A DNA stretch of 64,000 nucleotides from Streptomyces prunicolor NBRC 13075 (GTDB lineage: Bacteria > Actinomycetota > Actinomycetes > Streptomycetales > Streptomycetaceae): contig NZ_BARF01000042.1 in assembly GCF_000367365.1 (NCBI RefSeq), positions 124,001-188,000 on the forward strand, written 5' to 3'. Shown in pieces: positions 8,477 through 15,446 of the stretch. How positions within the stretch are numbered: the stretch's first letter is position 1; every line of letters starts with the position of its first letter. Under the pieces are notes generated by a model that saw nothing but the letters and a program-made list of their open reading frames with translations, was not told the origin of the DNA and did not search any database. The position numbers and the translations under genes are program-made.

Positions 8477-10690
8477 ATGGATCTCGTGCCCGCACTGGAA
8501 GAACCCCTGAAAAAGGTGCTCGGCCCCGCCACCGCGAAGGTGATGGCCGAGCATCTCGGCCTGCACACGGTGGGCGACCTCCTGCACCACTACCCGCGCC
8601 GTTACGAGGAGCGGGGCCAGCTCACCCACCTCGCCGAACTGCCGATGGACGAGCACGTCACCGTGGTCGCCCAGGTCGCCGACGCCCGCCTGCACACCTT
8701 CGCGTCCAGCAAAGCCCCCCGGGGCAAGGGCCAGCGCCTAGAAGTCACGATCACGGACGGCAGCGGCCGACTCCAACTCGTCTTCTTCGGCTCGGGAGTT
8801 CACAAACCCCACAAGGAACTGCTGCCGGGCACGCGCGCGATGTTCGCAGGCAAAGTCTCCGTCTTCAACCGCCGACTCCAACTTGCTCATCCGGCATACG
8901 AGTTGCTGAAGGGCGACACCGAGGAGACGGTCGAGACCTGGGCGGGCACCCTGATCCCCATCTACCCCGCCACCGCCAAGCTGGAGTCCTGGAAGATCGG
9001 CAAGGCCCTCCAGACGGCACTCCCCAGTGCCGAGGAAGCCGTGGACCCCCTCCCGGACTCCCTCCGCGAGGGCCGTGGCCTGGTCTCCCTCCCCGAAGCC
9101 CTCCTCAAGATCCACCGCCCCCACACCAAGGCGGACATCGCCGCCGCCCGCGACCGCCTCAAGTGGGACGAGGCCTTCGTCCTCCAGGTGGCCCTGGCCC
9201 GCCGCCGCCACGCGGACGCCCAACTCCCCGCCGTAGCCCGCAAACCGTCCCCCGACGGCCTCCTCACCGCCTTCGACGACCGCCTTCCGTTCACGCTTAC
9301 GGACGGGCAGGTGAAGGTGTCTAAGGAGATCTTCGACGACTTGGCTACGGAGCATCCGATGCACCGGCTGCTCCAGGGGGAGGTGGGTAGCGGAAAAACA
9401 ATGGTGGCTCTACGCGCCATGCTCGCCGTGGTCGACGCCGGCGGCCAGGCCGCGATGCTCGCCCCCACCGAAGTGCTCGCGCAGCAACACCACCGTTCCA
9501 TCACCGAGATGATGGGGGAGTTGGCCGAGGGCGGGATGCTGGGCGGGGCCGAGCGGGCGACCAAGGTCACGCTGCTCACCGGGTCCATGGGGACGGCCGG
9601 GCGGCGTCAGGCTCTCCTCGACCTCGTCACCGGTGAGGCCGGGATCGTGATCGGCACGCACGCGTTGATCGAGGACAAGGTCCAGTTCCACGACCTGGGC
9701 TTGGTCGTGGTCGACGAACAGCACCGCTTCGGCGTCGAACAGCGCGACGCCCTGCGCGGCAAGGGCAAGCAGCCCCCGCACCTCCTCGTCATGACCGCGA
9801 CCCCCATCCCGCGCACGGTCGCCATGACGGTCTTCGGCGACCTGGAGACCTCGGTCCTGGACCAACTCCCGGCGGGCCGCTCACCCATCGCCAGCCATGT
9901 CGTCCCCGCCGCCGACAAACCCCACTTCCTGGCCCGCGCCTGGGAGCGCGTCCGCGAGGAGGTCTCCAACGGCCATCAGGCGTACGTCGTCTGCCCACGC
10001 ATCGGCGACGAGGACGACGACCCCAAGAAGGCCGGCAAGGCCAAGAAGAAGTCCCCCGAGGACGAGGCGGAGAAGCGTCCACCGCTCGCCGTCCTCGACA
10101 TCGCCGCCCAGCTCGCCAAGGGCCCGCTCCAGGGGCTGAAGATCGAGGTGCTGCACGGCCGTATGCACCCCGACGACAAAGACGCGGTGATGCGCCGTTT
10201 CGCGGCCGGGGACACGGACGTCCTGGTCGCGACGACGGTCATCGAGGTCGGCGTCAACGTGCCCAACGCCACGGCCATGGTGATCATGGATGCCGATCGC
10301 TTCGGGGTCTCCCAGCTCCATCAGCTGCGCGGCCGAGTGGGCCGAGGCTCGGCGGCCGGCCTCTGTCTCCTGGTCAGCGAGATGCCCGAGGCCAGCCCCG
10401 CCCGCCAACGCCTCAACGCCGTCGCCTCCACCCTCGACGGCTTCGAACTCTCCCGCATCGACCTCGAACAGCGCAGAGAGGGCGATGTATTGGGGCAGGC
10501 GCAGTCCGGTGCCCGCACTTCCCTGCGGGTGCTGTCGGTCATCGAGGATGAGGAGGTCATCGCGGAGGCGAGGGAGGAGGCGACGGCCGTGGTGGCGGCC
10601 GACCCAGACCTGGAGCGTCTGCCGGGCCTGCGCACAGCACTGGACGCGCTACTGGACGAGGAGAGGGAGCAGTACTTGGAAAAGGGCTAG
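8477..10690 (+). CDS. recG: ATP-dependent DNA helicase RecG
   Basis: RecG remodels stalled replication forks and Holliday junctions. The protein has 737 residues. The N-terminal wedge/OB region (GLHTVGDLLHHYPRRYE) is followed by the superfamily 2 motor with Walker A GEVGSGKT (301-308) and the DEQH box (413-416). The helicase C-terminal half has HGRMHPDDKD and QLRGRVGRG. A lysine- and acid-rich insert at about 510-540 (DDPKKAGKAKKKSPEDEAEK) is an actinobacterial-type loop. I chose ATG 8477; an in-frame start at 8456 is possible but adds residues not typical of the family. No strong Shine-Dalgarno is visible. Confidence 0.95.
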   Translation: MDLVPALEEPLKKVLGPATAKVMAEHLGLHTVGDLLHHYPRRYEERGQLTHLAELPMDEHVTVVAQVADARLHTFASSKAPRGKGQRLEVTITDGSGRLQLVFFGSGVHKPHKELLPGTRAMFAGKVSVFNRRLQLAHPAYELLKGDTEETVETWAGTLIPIYPATAKLESWKIGKALQTALPSAEEAVDPLPDSLREGRGLVSLPEALLKIHRPHTKADIAAARDRLKWDEAFVLQVALARRRHADAQLPAVARKPSPDGLLTAFDDRLPFTLTDGQVKVSKEIFDDLATEHPMHRLLQGEVGSGKTMVALRAMLAVVDAGGQAAMLAPTEVLAQQHHRSITEMMGELAEGGMLGGAERATKVTLLTGSMGTAGRRQALLDLVTGEAGIVIGTHALIEDKVQFHDLGLVVVDEQHRFGVEQRDALRGKGKQPPHLLVMTATPIPRTVAMTVFGDLETSVLDQLPAGRSPIASHVVPAADKPHFLARAWERVREEVSNGHQAYVVCPRIGDEDDDPKKAGKAKKKSPEDEAEKRPPLAVLDIAAQLAKGPLQGLKIEVLHGRMHPDDKDAVMRRFAAGDTDVLVATTVIEVGVNVPNATAMVIMDADRFGVSQLHQLRGRVGRGSAAGLCLLVSEMPEASPARQRLNAVASTLDGFELSRIDLEQRREGDVLGQAQSGARTSLRVLSVIEDEEVIAEAREEATAVVAADPDLERLPGLRTALDALLDEEREQYLEKG

Positions 10691-10701
10691 CGGTGACACC
10701 C

Positions 10702-10734
10702 CAGGGGCGCGGGGAACTGCGCGACCAGCCACAA
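10702..10734 (+). repeat. dispersed Streptomyces intergenic repeat, short form
   Basis: The sequence begins AGGGGCGCGGGGAACTGCG and continues through GCGACCAGCC, immediately after the recG stop and before rsmD. The same unit, in the opposite orientation, is at 60177-60230. A longer relative occurs at 31806-31893 and a derived copy lies within smc at 23647-23727. Confidence 0.8.
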
Positions 10735-10769
10735 TGAAACCTGAAGCCGCCCACCACCAAGGACCCCAG

Positions 10770-11357
10770 ATGACCCGCGTGATCGCCGGCGAAGCCGGCG
10801 GACGTCGACTAGCCGTCCCGCCCGGCACCGGAACCCGCCCCACCTCCGACCGCGCACGCGAGGGCCTCTTCTCCACCTGGCAGTCCCTCCTCGGCGCCCC
10901 CCTGAACGGCGAACGAGTCCTCGACCTCTACGCGGGCTCGGGCGCCATCGGCCTCGAAGCCCTCTCCCGCGGCGCGAGCCACACCCTCCTCGTCGAGGCC
11001 GACCCGAAGGCCGCCCGCGTCATCAGGGAGAACGTCAAGAACATCGGCCTCCCCGGCGCCGAGGTCAGGGCGGGCAAAGCGGAACAGATCGTTCAGACAC
11101 CGGCGCCGGCAGACCCGTACGACATCGTCTTTCTCGACCCGCCGTACGTTGTCGCAGATCACGATCTTCGGGAGATTCTCCTCACACTCCGGTCCGGGGG
11201 CTGGCTCGCGCCGGAGGCGCTCGTCACCGTGGAGCGCAGCACCAGAGGCGGCGAATTCGGGTGGCCGGACGGATTCGACGCGATCCGGGCCCGTCGCTAC
11301 GGCGAGGGGACCTTTTGGTACGGTCGCGCCGCCTCTACGTGCGAAGACGCACGATGA
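10770..11357 (+). CDS. rsmD: 16S rRNA (guanine(966)-N(2))-methyltransferase
   Basis: RsmD uses SAM to methylate G966 of 16S rRNA during 30S assembly. The protein has 195 residues. Motif I is LDLYAGSGAIGLEAL and motif IV is DPPY near residue 123, which is diagnostic for N2/N6 amino-methyltransferases. The family's characteristic opening MTRVIAGEAGGRRL decides the start at 10770. Its stop overlaps an in-frame ATG of the coaD reading frame, and the rsmD-coaD pairing is the usual one in bacteria. Confidence 0.94.
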   Translation: MTRVIAGEAGGRRLAVPPGTGTRPTSDRAREGLFSTWQSLLGAPLNGERVLDLYAGSGAIGLEALSRGASHTLLVEADPKAARVIRENVKNIGLPGAEVRAGKAEQIVQTPAPADPYDIVFLDPPYVVADHDLREILLTLRSGGWLAPEALVTVERSTRGGEFGWPDGFDAIRARRYGEGTFWYGRAASTCEDAR

Positions 11358-11383
11358 CCGGACCGGAGAGCGAGGGAACTCAG

Positions 11384-11863
11384 TTGCGCCGCGCCGTTTG
11401 TCCGGGGTCGTTCGACCCCATCACCAATGGACACCTCGACATCATCGCCCGTGCCTCCCGGCTGTACGACGTGGTGCACGTCGTCGTGATGATCAACCAG
11501 TCGAAGAAGGGCATGTTCACCGTCGACGAGCGGATCGAGCTGATCCGCGAGGTCACCGCGGAGTTCGGCAACATCCAGGTCGAGGCCTACCACGGCCTGC
11601 TCGTCGACTTCTGCAAGCAGCGCGACATCCCCGCCATCGTCAAGGGCCTGCGCGCGGTCAGCGACTTCGACTACGAACTCCAGATGGCCCAGATGAACAA
11701 CGGACTGTCGGGCGTCGAAACCCTGTTCATCCCGACCAGCCCCACCTACAGCTTCCTGTCGTCCTCGCTGGTCAAAGAGGTCGCGCAGTGGGGCGGCGAC
11801 ATCTCCCACCTGGTACCCGGCGTGGTCCTGGAGGCGCTCACCGAGCGGCTCGGCAAGGCCTGA
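11384..11863 (+). CDS. coaD: phosphopantetheine adenylyltransferase (PPAT)
   Basis: CoaD transfers AMP to 4'-phosphopantetheine, the penultimate step of coenzyme A synthesis. RRAVCPGSFDPITNGHLD contains the nucleotidyltransferase T/HxGH signature, and SFLSSSLVKEV is the second nucleotide-binding segment. TTG at 11384 gives 159 residues, the normal family length, and has GAGGGA 6-11 nt upstream. An ATG at 11354 overlapping the rsmD stop would add ten residues and remains possible. Confidence 0.93.
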   Translation: MRRAVCPGSFDPITNGHLDIIARASRLYDVVHVVVMINQSKKGMFTVDERIELIREVTAEFGNIQVEAYHGLLVDFCKQRDIPAIVKGLRAVSDFDYELQMAQMNNGLSGVETLFIPTSPTYSFLSSSLVKEVAQWGGDISHLVPGVVLEALTERLGKA

Positions 11864-11962
11864 GGGACTGACAGTGCGTCACCCGGTGTCGGGCGGGGCG
11901 GGAGTGGTCGTACAGTCGACCCGTCCGTCTCCAACACGTCGGTAGAGAGTGGCGAGCACACG

Positions 11963-13054
11963 GTGGACGTGCAGAAGAAGCTCGACGAGATCGTCGCCTC
12001 GGTCTCCAGCGCCCGTTCCATGCCCATGTCGGCCTCGTGCGTGGTCAACCGCGCCGAGCTGCTCACGCTGCTCGAAGAGGTGCGCGCGGCCCTGCCCGAC
12101 TCGCTGGCGGAGGCGCAGGAGCTGATCGGCGGCCGGCACGAGATGGTCGAGCAGGCCCGCCAGGAGGCCGAGCGGATCATCCAGACCGCGCACGCCGAGC
12201 GCGGCTCGCTGATCTCCGACACCGAGGTCGCCCGCCGCTCGCAGAACGAGGCGGACCGCATCCTCGCCGAGGCCCGCCAGGAGGCCGAGGAGGTCCGCGC
12301 GGAGGCCGACGACTACGTCGACTCCAAGCTCGCCAACTTCGAGGTCGTCCTCACCAAGACCCTCGGATCAGTGGGGCGAGGGCGCGAGAAGCTGCTCGGC
12401 ACCGGCCCCGGCATCGACGACCAGGGCTACGAGGACGAGGACGCCCCCGAGCGCAGCCACGACCCGGAGACCCTGCGCCGCGACGCCGACGCGTACGTGG
12501 ACGTCAAGCTAGGCGCCTTCGAGGCGGTCCTCGCCAAGACCCTGGAGGCCGTGGGCAAGGGCCGGCAGAAGCTGCACGGCCGGCTCGCCAGCGACGATCT
12601 CGGCGCTCTCTCCCTCGACGACGACGGCAACCAGGTCCAGCACACCAGCGACGCCGACTACCTCGCCGACCTCGCGACCGTCACGGACACCCCGGTCTCG
12701 GCCACCCCGCTCCAGCCCGAGCAGCAGGACTACGCCCCGCAGGCGGCCTACGACTACCAGCAGACCGCCCAGCAGCAGGACCCGTACGGCTACCAGCAGC
12801 AGGGTTACGCCCAGCCCCAGCAGCAGGACCCCTACGGGTACCAGCAGGCCGACCCCTACGCCTACCAGGGCTACGACACCGGCCAGCAGCCCGTGTACGA
12901 CCCGAACCAGATGCAGCAGGCCCAGCTCGACCAGCAGCAGAACCAGCAGGCCCAGGCTCAGCAGGGCTACGCGCTCGACGAGACCAGCCTCTTCGACACC
13001 GGCATGATCAGCGCGGAGCAGCTGCGGGCGTACGAGCAGGGCCGCGGCCTGTAG
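11963..13054 (+). CDS. DivIVA-like coiled-coil protein with Q/Y-rich low-complexity tail
   Basis: Cytoplasmic protein of 363 residues. Residues 1-120 are a long charged coiled coil (EQARQEAERIIQ, EADRILAEARQEAEEVRAEAD) of the kind annotated as cell-division initiation or ATP-synthase-b-like proteins in Streptomyces. Two short homologous blocks follow, DDYVDSKLANFEVVLTKTL and DAYVDVKLGAFEAVLAKTL (residues about 114-135 and 178-198), an internal duplication. From about residue 225 the chain is disordered and extremely rich in Gln, Tyr, Pro and Ala, with QQDPYGYQQ repeated. The GTG start at 11963 is supported only by frame. Function is unknown; a scaffold or polarity role is inference. Confidence 0.75.
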   Translation: MDVQKKLDEIVASVSSARSMPMSASCVVNRAELLTLLEEVRAALPDSLAEAQELIGGRHEMVEQARQEAERIIQTAHAERGSLISDTEVARRSQNEADRILAEARQEAEEVRAEADDYVDSKLANFEVVLTKTLGSVGRGREKLLGTGPGIDDQGYEDEDAPERSHDPETLRRDADAYVDVKLGAFEAVLAKTLEAVGKGRQKLHGRLASDDLGALSLDDDGNQVQHTSDADYLADLATVTDTPVSATPLQPEQQDYAPQAAYDYQQTAQQQDPYGYQQQGYAQPQQQDPYGYQQADPYAYQGYDTGQQPVYDPNQMQQAQLDQQQNQQAQAQQGYALDETSLFDTGMISAEQLRAYEQGRGL

Positions 13055-13088
13055 CGATCCGGGCCGGTGGCCGAGAGCGCACACCGGA

Positions 13089-13118
13089 TTGGGCCGTGAG
13101 CGAAAGGTCCAGTATCCT
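13089..13118 (+). promoter_or_regulatory. candidate promoter of yceD-rpmF-rnc
   Basis: TTGGGC (13089-13094), an 18-nt spacer and TATCCT (13113-13118) form a reasonable housekeeping-type promoter about 90 bp upstream of yceD. It leaves a leader of roughly 85 nt. Confidence 0.5.
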
Positions 13119-13209
13119 GGCTCTTCGGTCGCGTGTACGTCCGCGATCAACGCTGCCCGGAAGCACCGAAGGGCAGCGTCCTCTTGAGCTAGTAGACCGA
13201 AAGACAGGG

Positions 13210-13872
13210 ATGGCTCTGAACGCCCGCCTCGACCACCGCAACCCTCTCGTGTTCGACACTCACGAGCTGGGTCGGCGTCCTGGTGCGCTGCAGCGCCTGA
13301 ACCGTTCGATCGACGCTCCCAAGGATCTCGGGATCCAGGGGGTCATCGGAGTGCCGGAAGGCGCCCCGATGGAGCTCGACCTCCGCCTTGAGTCGGTCAT
13401 GGAAGGGGTGCTTGTCACAGGCACCGCCCGTGCACTGGCCAAGGGGGAGTGCGTAAGGTGTCTGGAGCCGCTGGAGCTGTCGCTCGAAGCGGACTTCCAG
13501 GAGATGTTCTCGTACCCTGACGCCGACGACCGTGGCCGTGTGAAAGCGGAACCGGTCGGCGACGCCGAGGAATCCGCAGAAGACGAGGACAGGCTCTTCA
13601 TCGAGGACGGCTTGTTCGACCTCGAACCCGTGCTGCGCGATGCGGTGGTGCTCGCACTGCCGATGCAGCCGGTGTGCCAGGACGACTGTCTGGGCCTGTG
13701 CTCCGAGTGCGGAGTACGGCTCACGGACGACCCGGACCACCACCATGACGCCGTCGACATCCGTTGGGCGGCACTGCAGGGACTCGCCGGTTCACTCGAA
13801 GACGGCGAGAAGGACGAGATCAGTGGCGAAGCGCCCCGACCGGCGCGCGCCAACGAGAAGCAGGAGAAGTAG
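13210..13872 (+). CDS. yceD: YceD/DUF177 family protein
   Basis: Protein of 220 residues that precedes rpmF in most bacteria and is implicated in large-subunit rRNA accumulation in E. coli and plants. Seen: the conserved core CVRCLEPLELSLEADFQEMF and the cysteine cluster PVCQDDCLGLCSECG near residues 157-172, typical of DUF177. The C-terminus is acidic and basic low complexity. The ATG at 13210 is used. rpmF starts 2 bp after its stop, so the genes are an operon. Confidence 0.9.
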   Translation: MALNARLDHRNPLVFDTHELGRRPGALQRLNRSIDAPKDLGIQGVIGVPEGAPMELDLRLESVMEGVLVTGTARALAKGECVRCLEPLELSLEADFQEMFSYPDADDRGRVKAEPVGDAEESAEDEDRLFIEDGLFDLEPVLRDAVVLALPMQPVCQDDCLGLCSECGVRLTDDPDHHHDAVDIRWAALQGLAGSLEDGEKDEISGEAPRPARANEKQEK

Positions 13873-13874
13873 CC

Positions 13875-14048
13875 GTGGCTGTTCCGAAGCGGAAGATGTC
13901 GCGCAGCAACACGCGCCACCGCCGGTCGCAGTGGAAGGCTGCGGTCACCCCTCTGGTTGCGTGCGAGCGCTGCCACGAGCCCAAGCAGCAGCACATCGCG
14001 TGCCCTTCTTGCGGCACGTACAACAAGCGCCAGGTCCTCGAGGTCTGA
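13875..14048 (+). CDS. rpmF: 50S ribosomal protein L32
   Basis: Large-subunit protein of 57 residues. AVPKRKMSRSNTRHRRSQWK is the canonical N-terminus. A zinc ribbon is formed by CERC and CPSC, so this is the zinc-binding form. GTG at 13875 follows the yceD stop by 2 bp with AGGAG-like sequence inside the end of yceD (caggagaag, 13861-13869). Confidence 0.96.
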   Translation: MAVPKRKMSRSNTRHRRSQWKAAVTPLVACERCHEPKQQHIACPSCGTYNKRQVLEV

Positions 14049-14067
14049 GCGGCTGGTGAGAGGCACC

Positions 14068-14913
14068 ATGTCTGACGTCAAGGCCGACTCAGTCGCCAAG
14101 AAACACGCGGACACAGCCTCGTCCCACACGCTGTTGGAAGGGCGGCTCGGGTATCACCTCGAGTCCGCCCTTCTGGTGCGTGCGCTGACCCACCGTTCGT
14201 ACGCGTACGAGAACGGCGGTCTGCCGACGAACGAGCGGCTGGAGTTCCTCGGGGACTCCGTGCTCGGCCTCGTCGTCACGGACACGCTGTACACCACCCA
14301 CCCCGACCTGCCCGAAGGCCAACTGGCCAAGCTGCGGGCCGCGGTGGTCAATTCTCGTGCGCTGGCGGAGGTCAGTCGCGGTCTGGAACTCGGCTCCTTC
14401 ATCCGGCTCGGCCGCGGTGAAGAGGGCACGGGGGGCCGGGACAAGGCGTCCATCCTCGCCGACACCCTGGAAGCGGTGATCGGCGCGGTCTATCTCGACC
14501 AGGGCCTCGACGCGGCCTCCGAACTGGTACATCGCCTGTTCGACCCGCTCATCGAGAAGTCCTCGAACCTCGGTGCCGGCCTGGACTGGAAGACCAGTCT
14601 CCAGGAGCTCACCGCGACCGAGGGGCTCGGTGTCCCCGAGTACCTGGTCACGGAGACCGGTCCCGATCACGAGAAGACCTTCACTGCTGCCGCCCGCGTC
14701 GGAGGCGTCTCGTACGGCACCGGCACCGGCCGCAGCAAGAAGGAGGCGGAGCAGCAGGCCGCCGAGTCCGCCTGGCGGTCCATCCGGGCCGACGCGGACG
14801 AGCGAGCCGAGAAGGCGAAGGAGACGGCCGAACAACAGGCCGCCGAAACCGCCACCGAGGCCGCTGAGCAGCCTGCCGAGGAGAACACCGACACGTCGTC
14901 GGCGTCCGCCTGA
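14068..14913 (+). CDS. rnc: ribonuclease III
   Basis: RNase III cleaves double-stranded RNA in rRNA processing and mRNA decay; in S. coelicolor it is also the antibiotic regulator AbsB. The protein has 281 residues. NERLEFLGDSVLGL is the signature with the metal-binding Glu/Asp, and DTLEAVIGAVYLD supplies the second acidic pair. The dsRNA-binding domain is at about 165-240 (DWKTSLQEL, GTGRSKKEAEQQAA). The last 40 residues are an Ala/Glu-rich tail. ATG 14068 follows GAGAGG. A strong terminator closes the yceD-rpmF-rnc unit. Confidence 0.96.
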   Translation: MSDVKADSVAKKHADTASSHTLLEGRLGYHLESALLVRALTHRSYAYENGGLPTNERLEFLGDSVLGLVVTDTLYTTHPDLPEGQLAKLRAAVVNSRALAEVSRGLELGSFIRLGRGEEGTGGRDKASILADTLEAVIGAVYLDQGLDAASELVHRLFDPLIEKSSNLGAGLDWKTSLQELTATEGLGVPEYLVTETGPDHEKTFTAAARVGGVSYGTGTGRSKKEAEQQAAESAWRSIRADADERAEKAKETAEQQAAETATEAAEQPAEENTDTSSASA

Positions 14914-14925
14914 CCAAGCAGTAAC

Positions 14926-14963
14926 CGGAGCCCCGGCCTCGCTCGCACGAGGCCGGGGCTCCG
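14926..14963 (+). terminator. strong hairpin terminator after rnc
   Basis: Perfect 16-bp stem, CGGAGCCCCGGCCTCG with CGAGGCCGGGGCTCCG, and a 6-nt loop. There is no T tract, as is common in Streptomyces. It insulates the accessory cassette that follows from the ribosomal operon. Confidence 0.75.
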
Positions 14964-14997
14964 AGGCATGAACGGTGCGTAGGGGAGGGGCCGGCAC

Positions 14998-15435
14998 ATG
15001 ACCGGAGACATCGCACAGGTGGCAGGGGACGCGGTCCCCTTCGTGACGGCGGCCGTCGGCGCGTACGGTCTGGCCGTACTCGCCCGCACCCAGGAAGAGG
15101 CCGCGAACGCGACGGTCGAGCTGGGCCGGCGGATGGCACAGCGCATCTTCGGGCCCCGCGCCGAAGGCGAGCAACTCCCGGAAGCGGTCGCCGACATGGT
15201 GGCGGATCCGGACGATCCGGACGCCGAGGCGGTGCTGCGCAGGGCTGTTCGGAAGGCACTGCTCGCCGATGAGACGCTCGTCGCCGATCTGCGCGCTCTG
15301 CTCGCGCGGGCACCGGCCGATGTGCGGATCGGCGACGGCTCTCAGGCGGTCGTCGGCAGCGTGATCGGCGGCGACAGCATCCAGATCGGCTCGGTGGGCC
15401 GCGACGTCCGCCTCGGGCTCGCCGCCCGCGACTGA
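14998..15435 (+). CDS. small putative effector with hydrophobic N-terminal helix and C-terminal RHIM-like/BASS-like motif
   Basis: Protein of 145 residues. Residues 11-30 are a hydrophobic helix (DAVPFVTAAVGAYGLAVLA) followed by a charged helical region (30-105), a layout like the Bell-type domains of bacterial amyloid-signalling effectors. Residues 121-137 read SVIGGDSIQIGSVGRDV, with an IQIG core of the RHIM type. The next gene carries a matching motif at its N-terminus. From published work on BASS motifs, such pairs signal by prion-like templating: the NLR receptor seeds the effector, which then attacks the membrane. That role here is inference. No catalytic residues are visible. It begins a two-gene unit, 11 bp upstream of the NTPase. 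Confidence 0.65.
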   Translation: MTGDIAQVAGDAVPFVTAAVGAYGLAVLARTQEEAANATVELGRRMAQRIFGPRAEGEQLPEAVADMVADPDDPDAEAVLRRAVRKALLADETLVADLRALLARAPADVRIGDGSQAVVGSVIGGDSIQIGSVGRDVRLGLAARD

Positions 15436-15446
15436 GCGGGGCACGG

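Noticed and set aside
14998..15435. The 145-residue protein as an ordinary toxin-antitoxin member
   Set aside because: No toxin or antitoxin fold is seen. The shared motif with a large NTPase fits an NLR-effector pair better.
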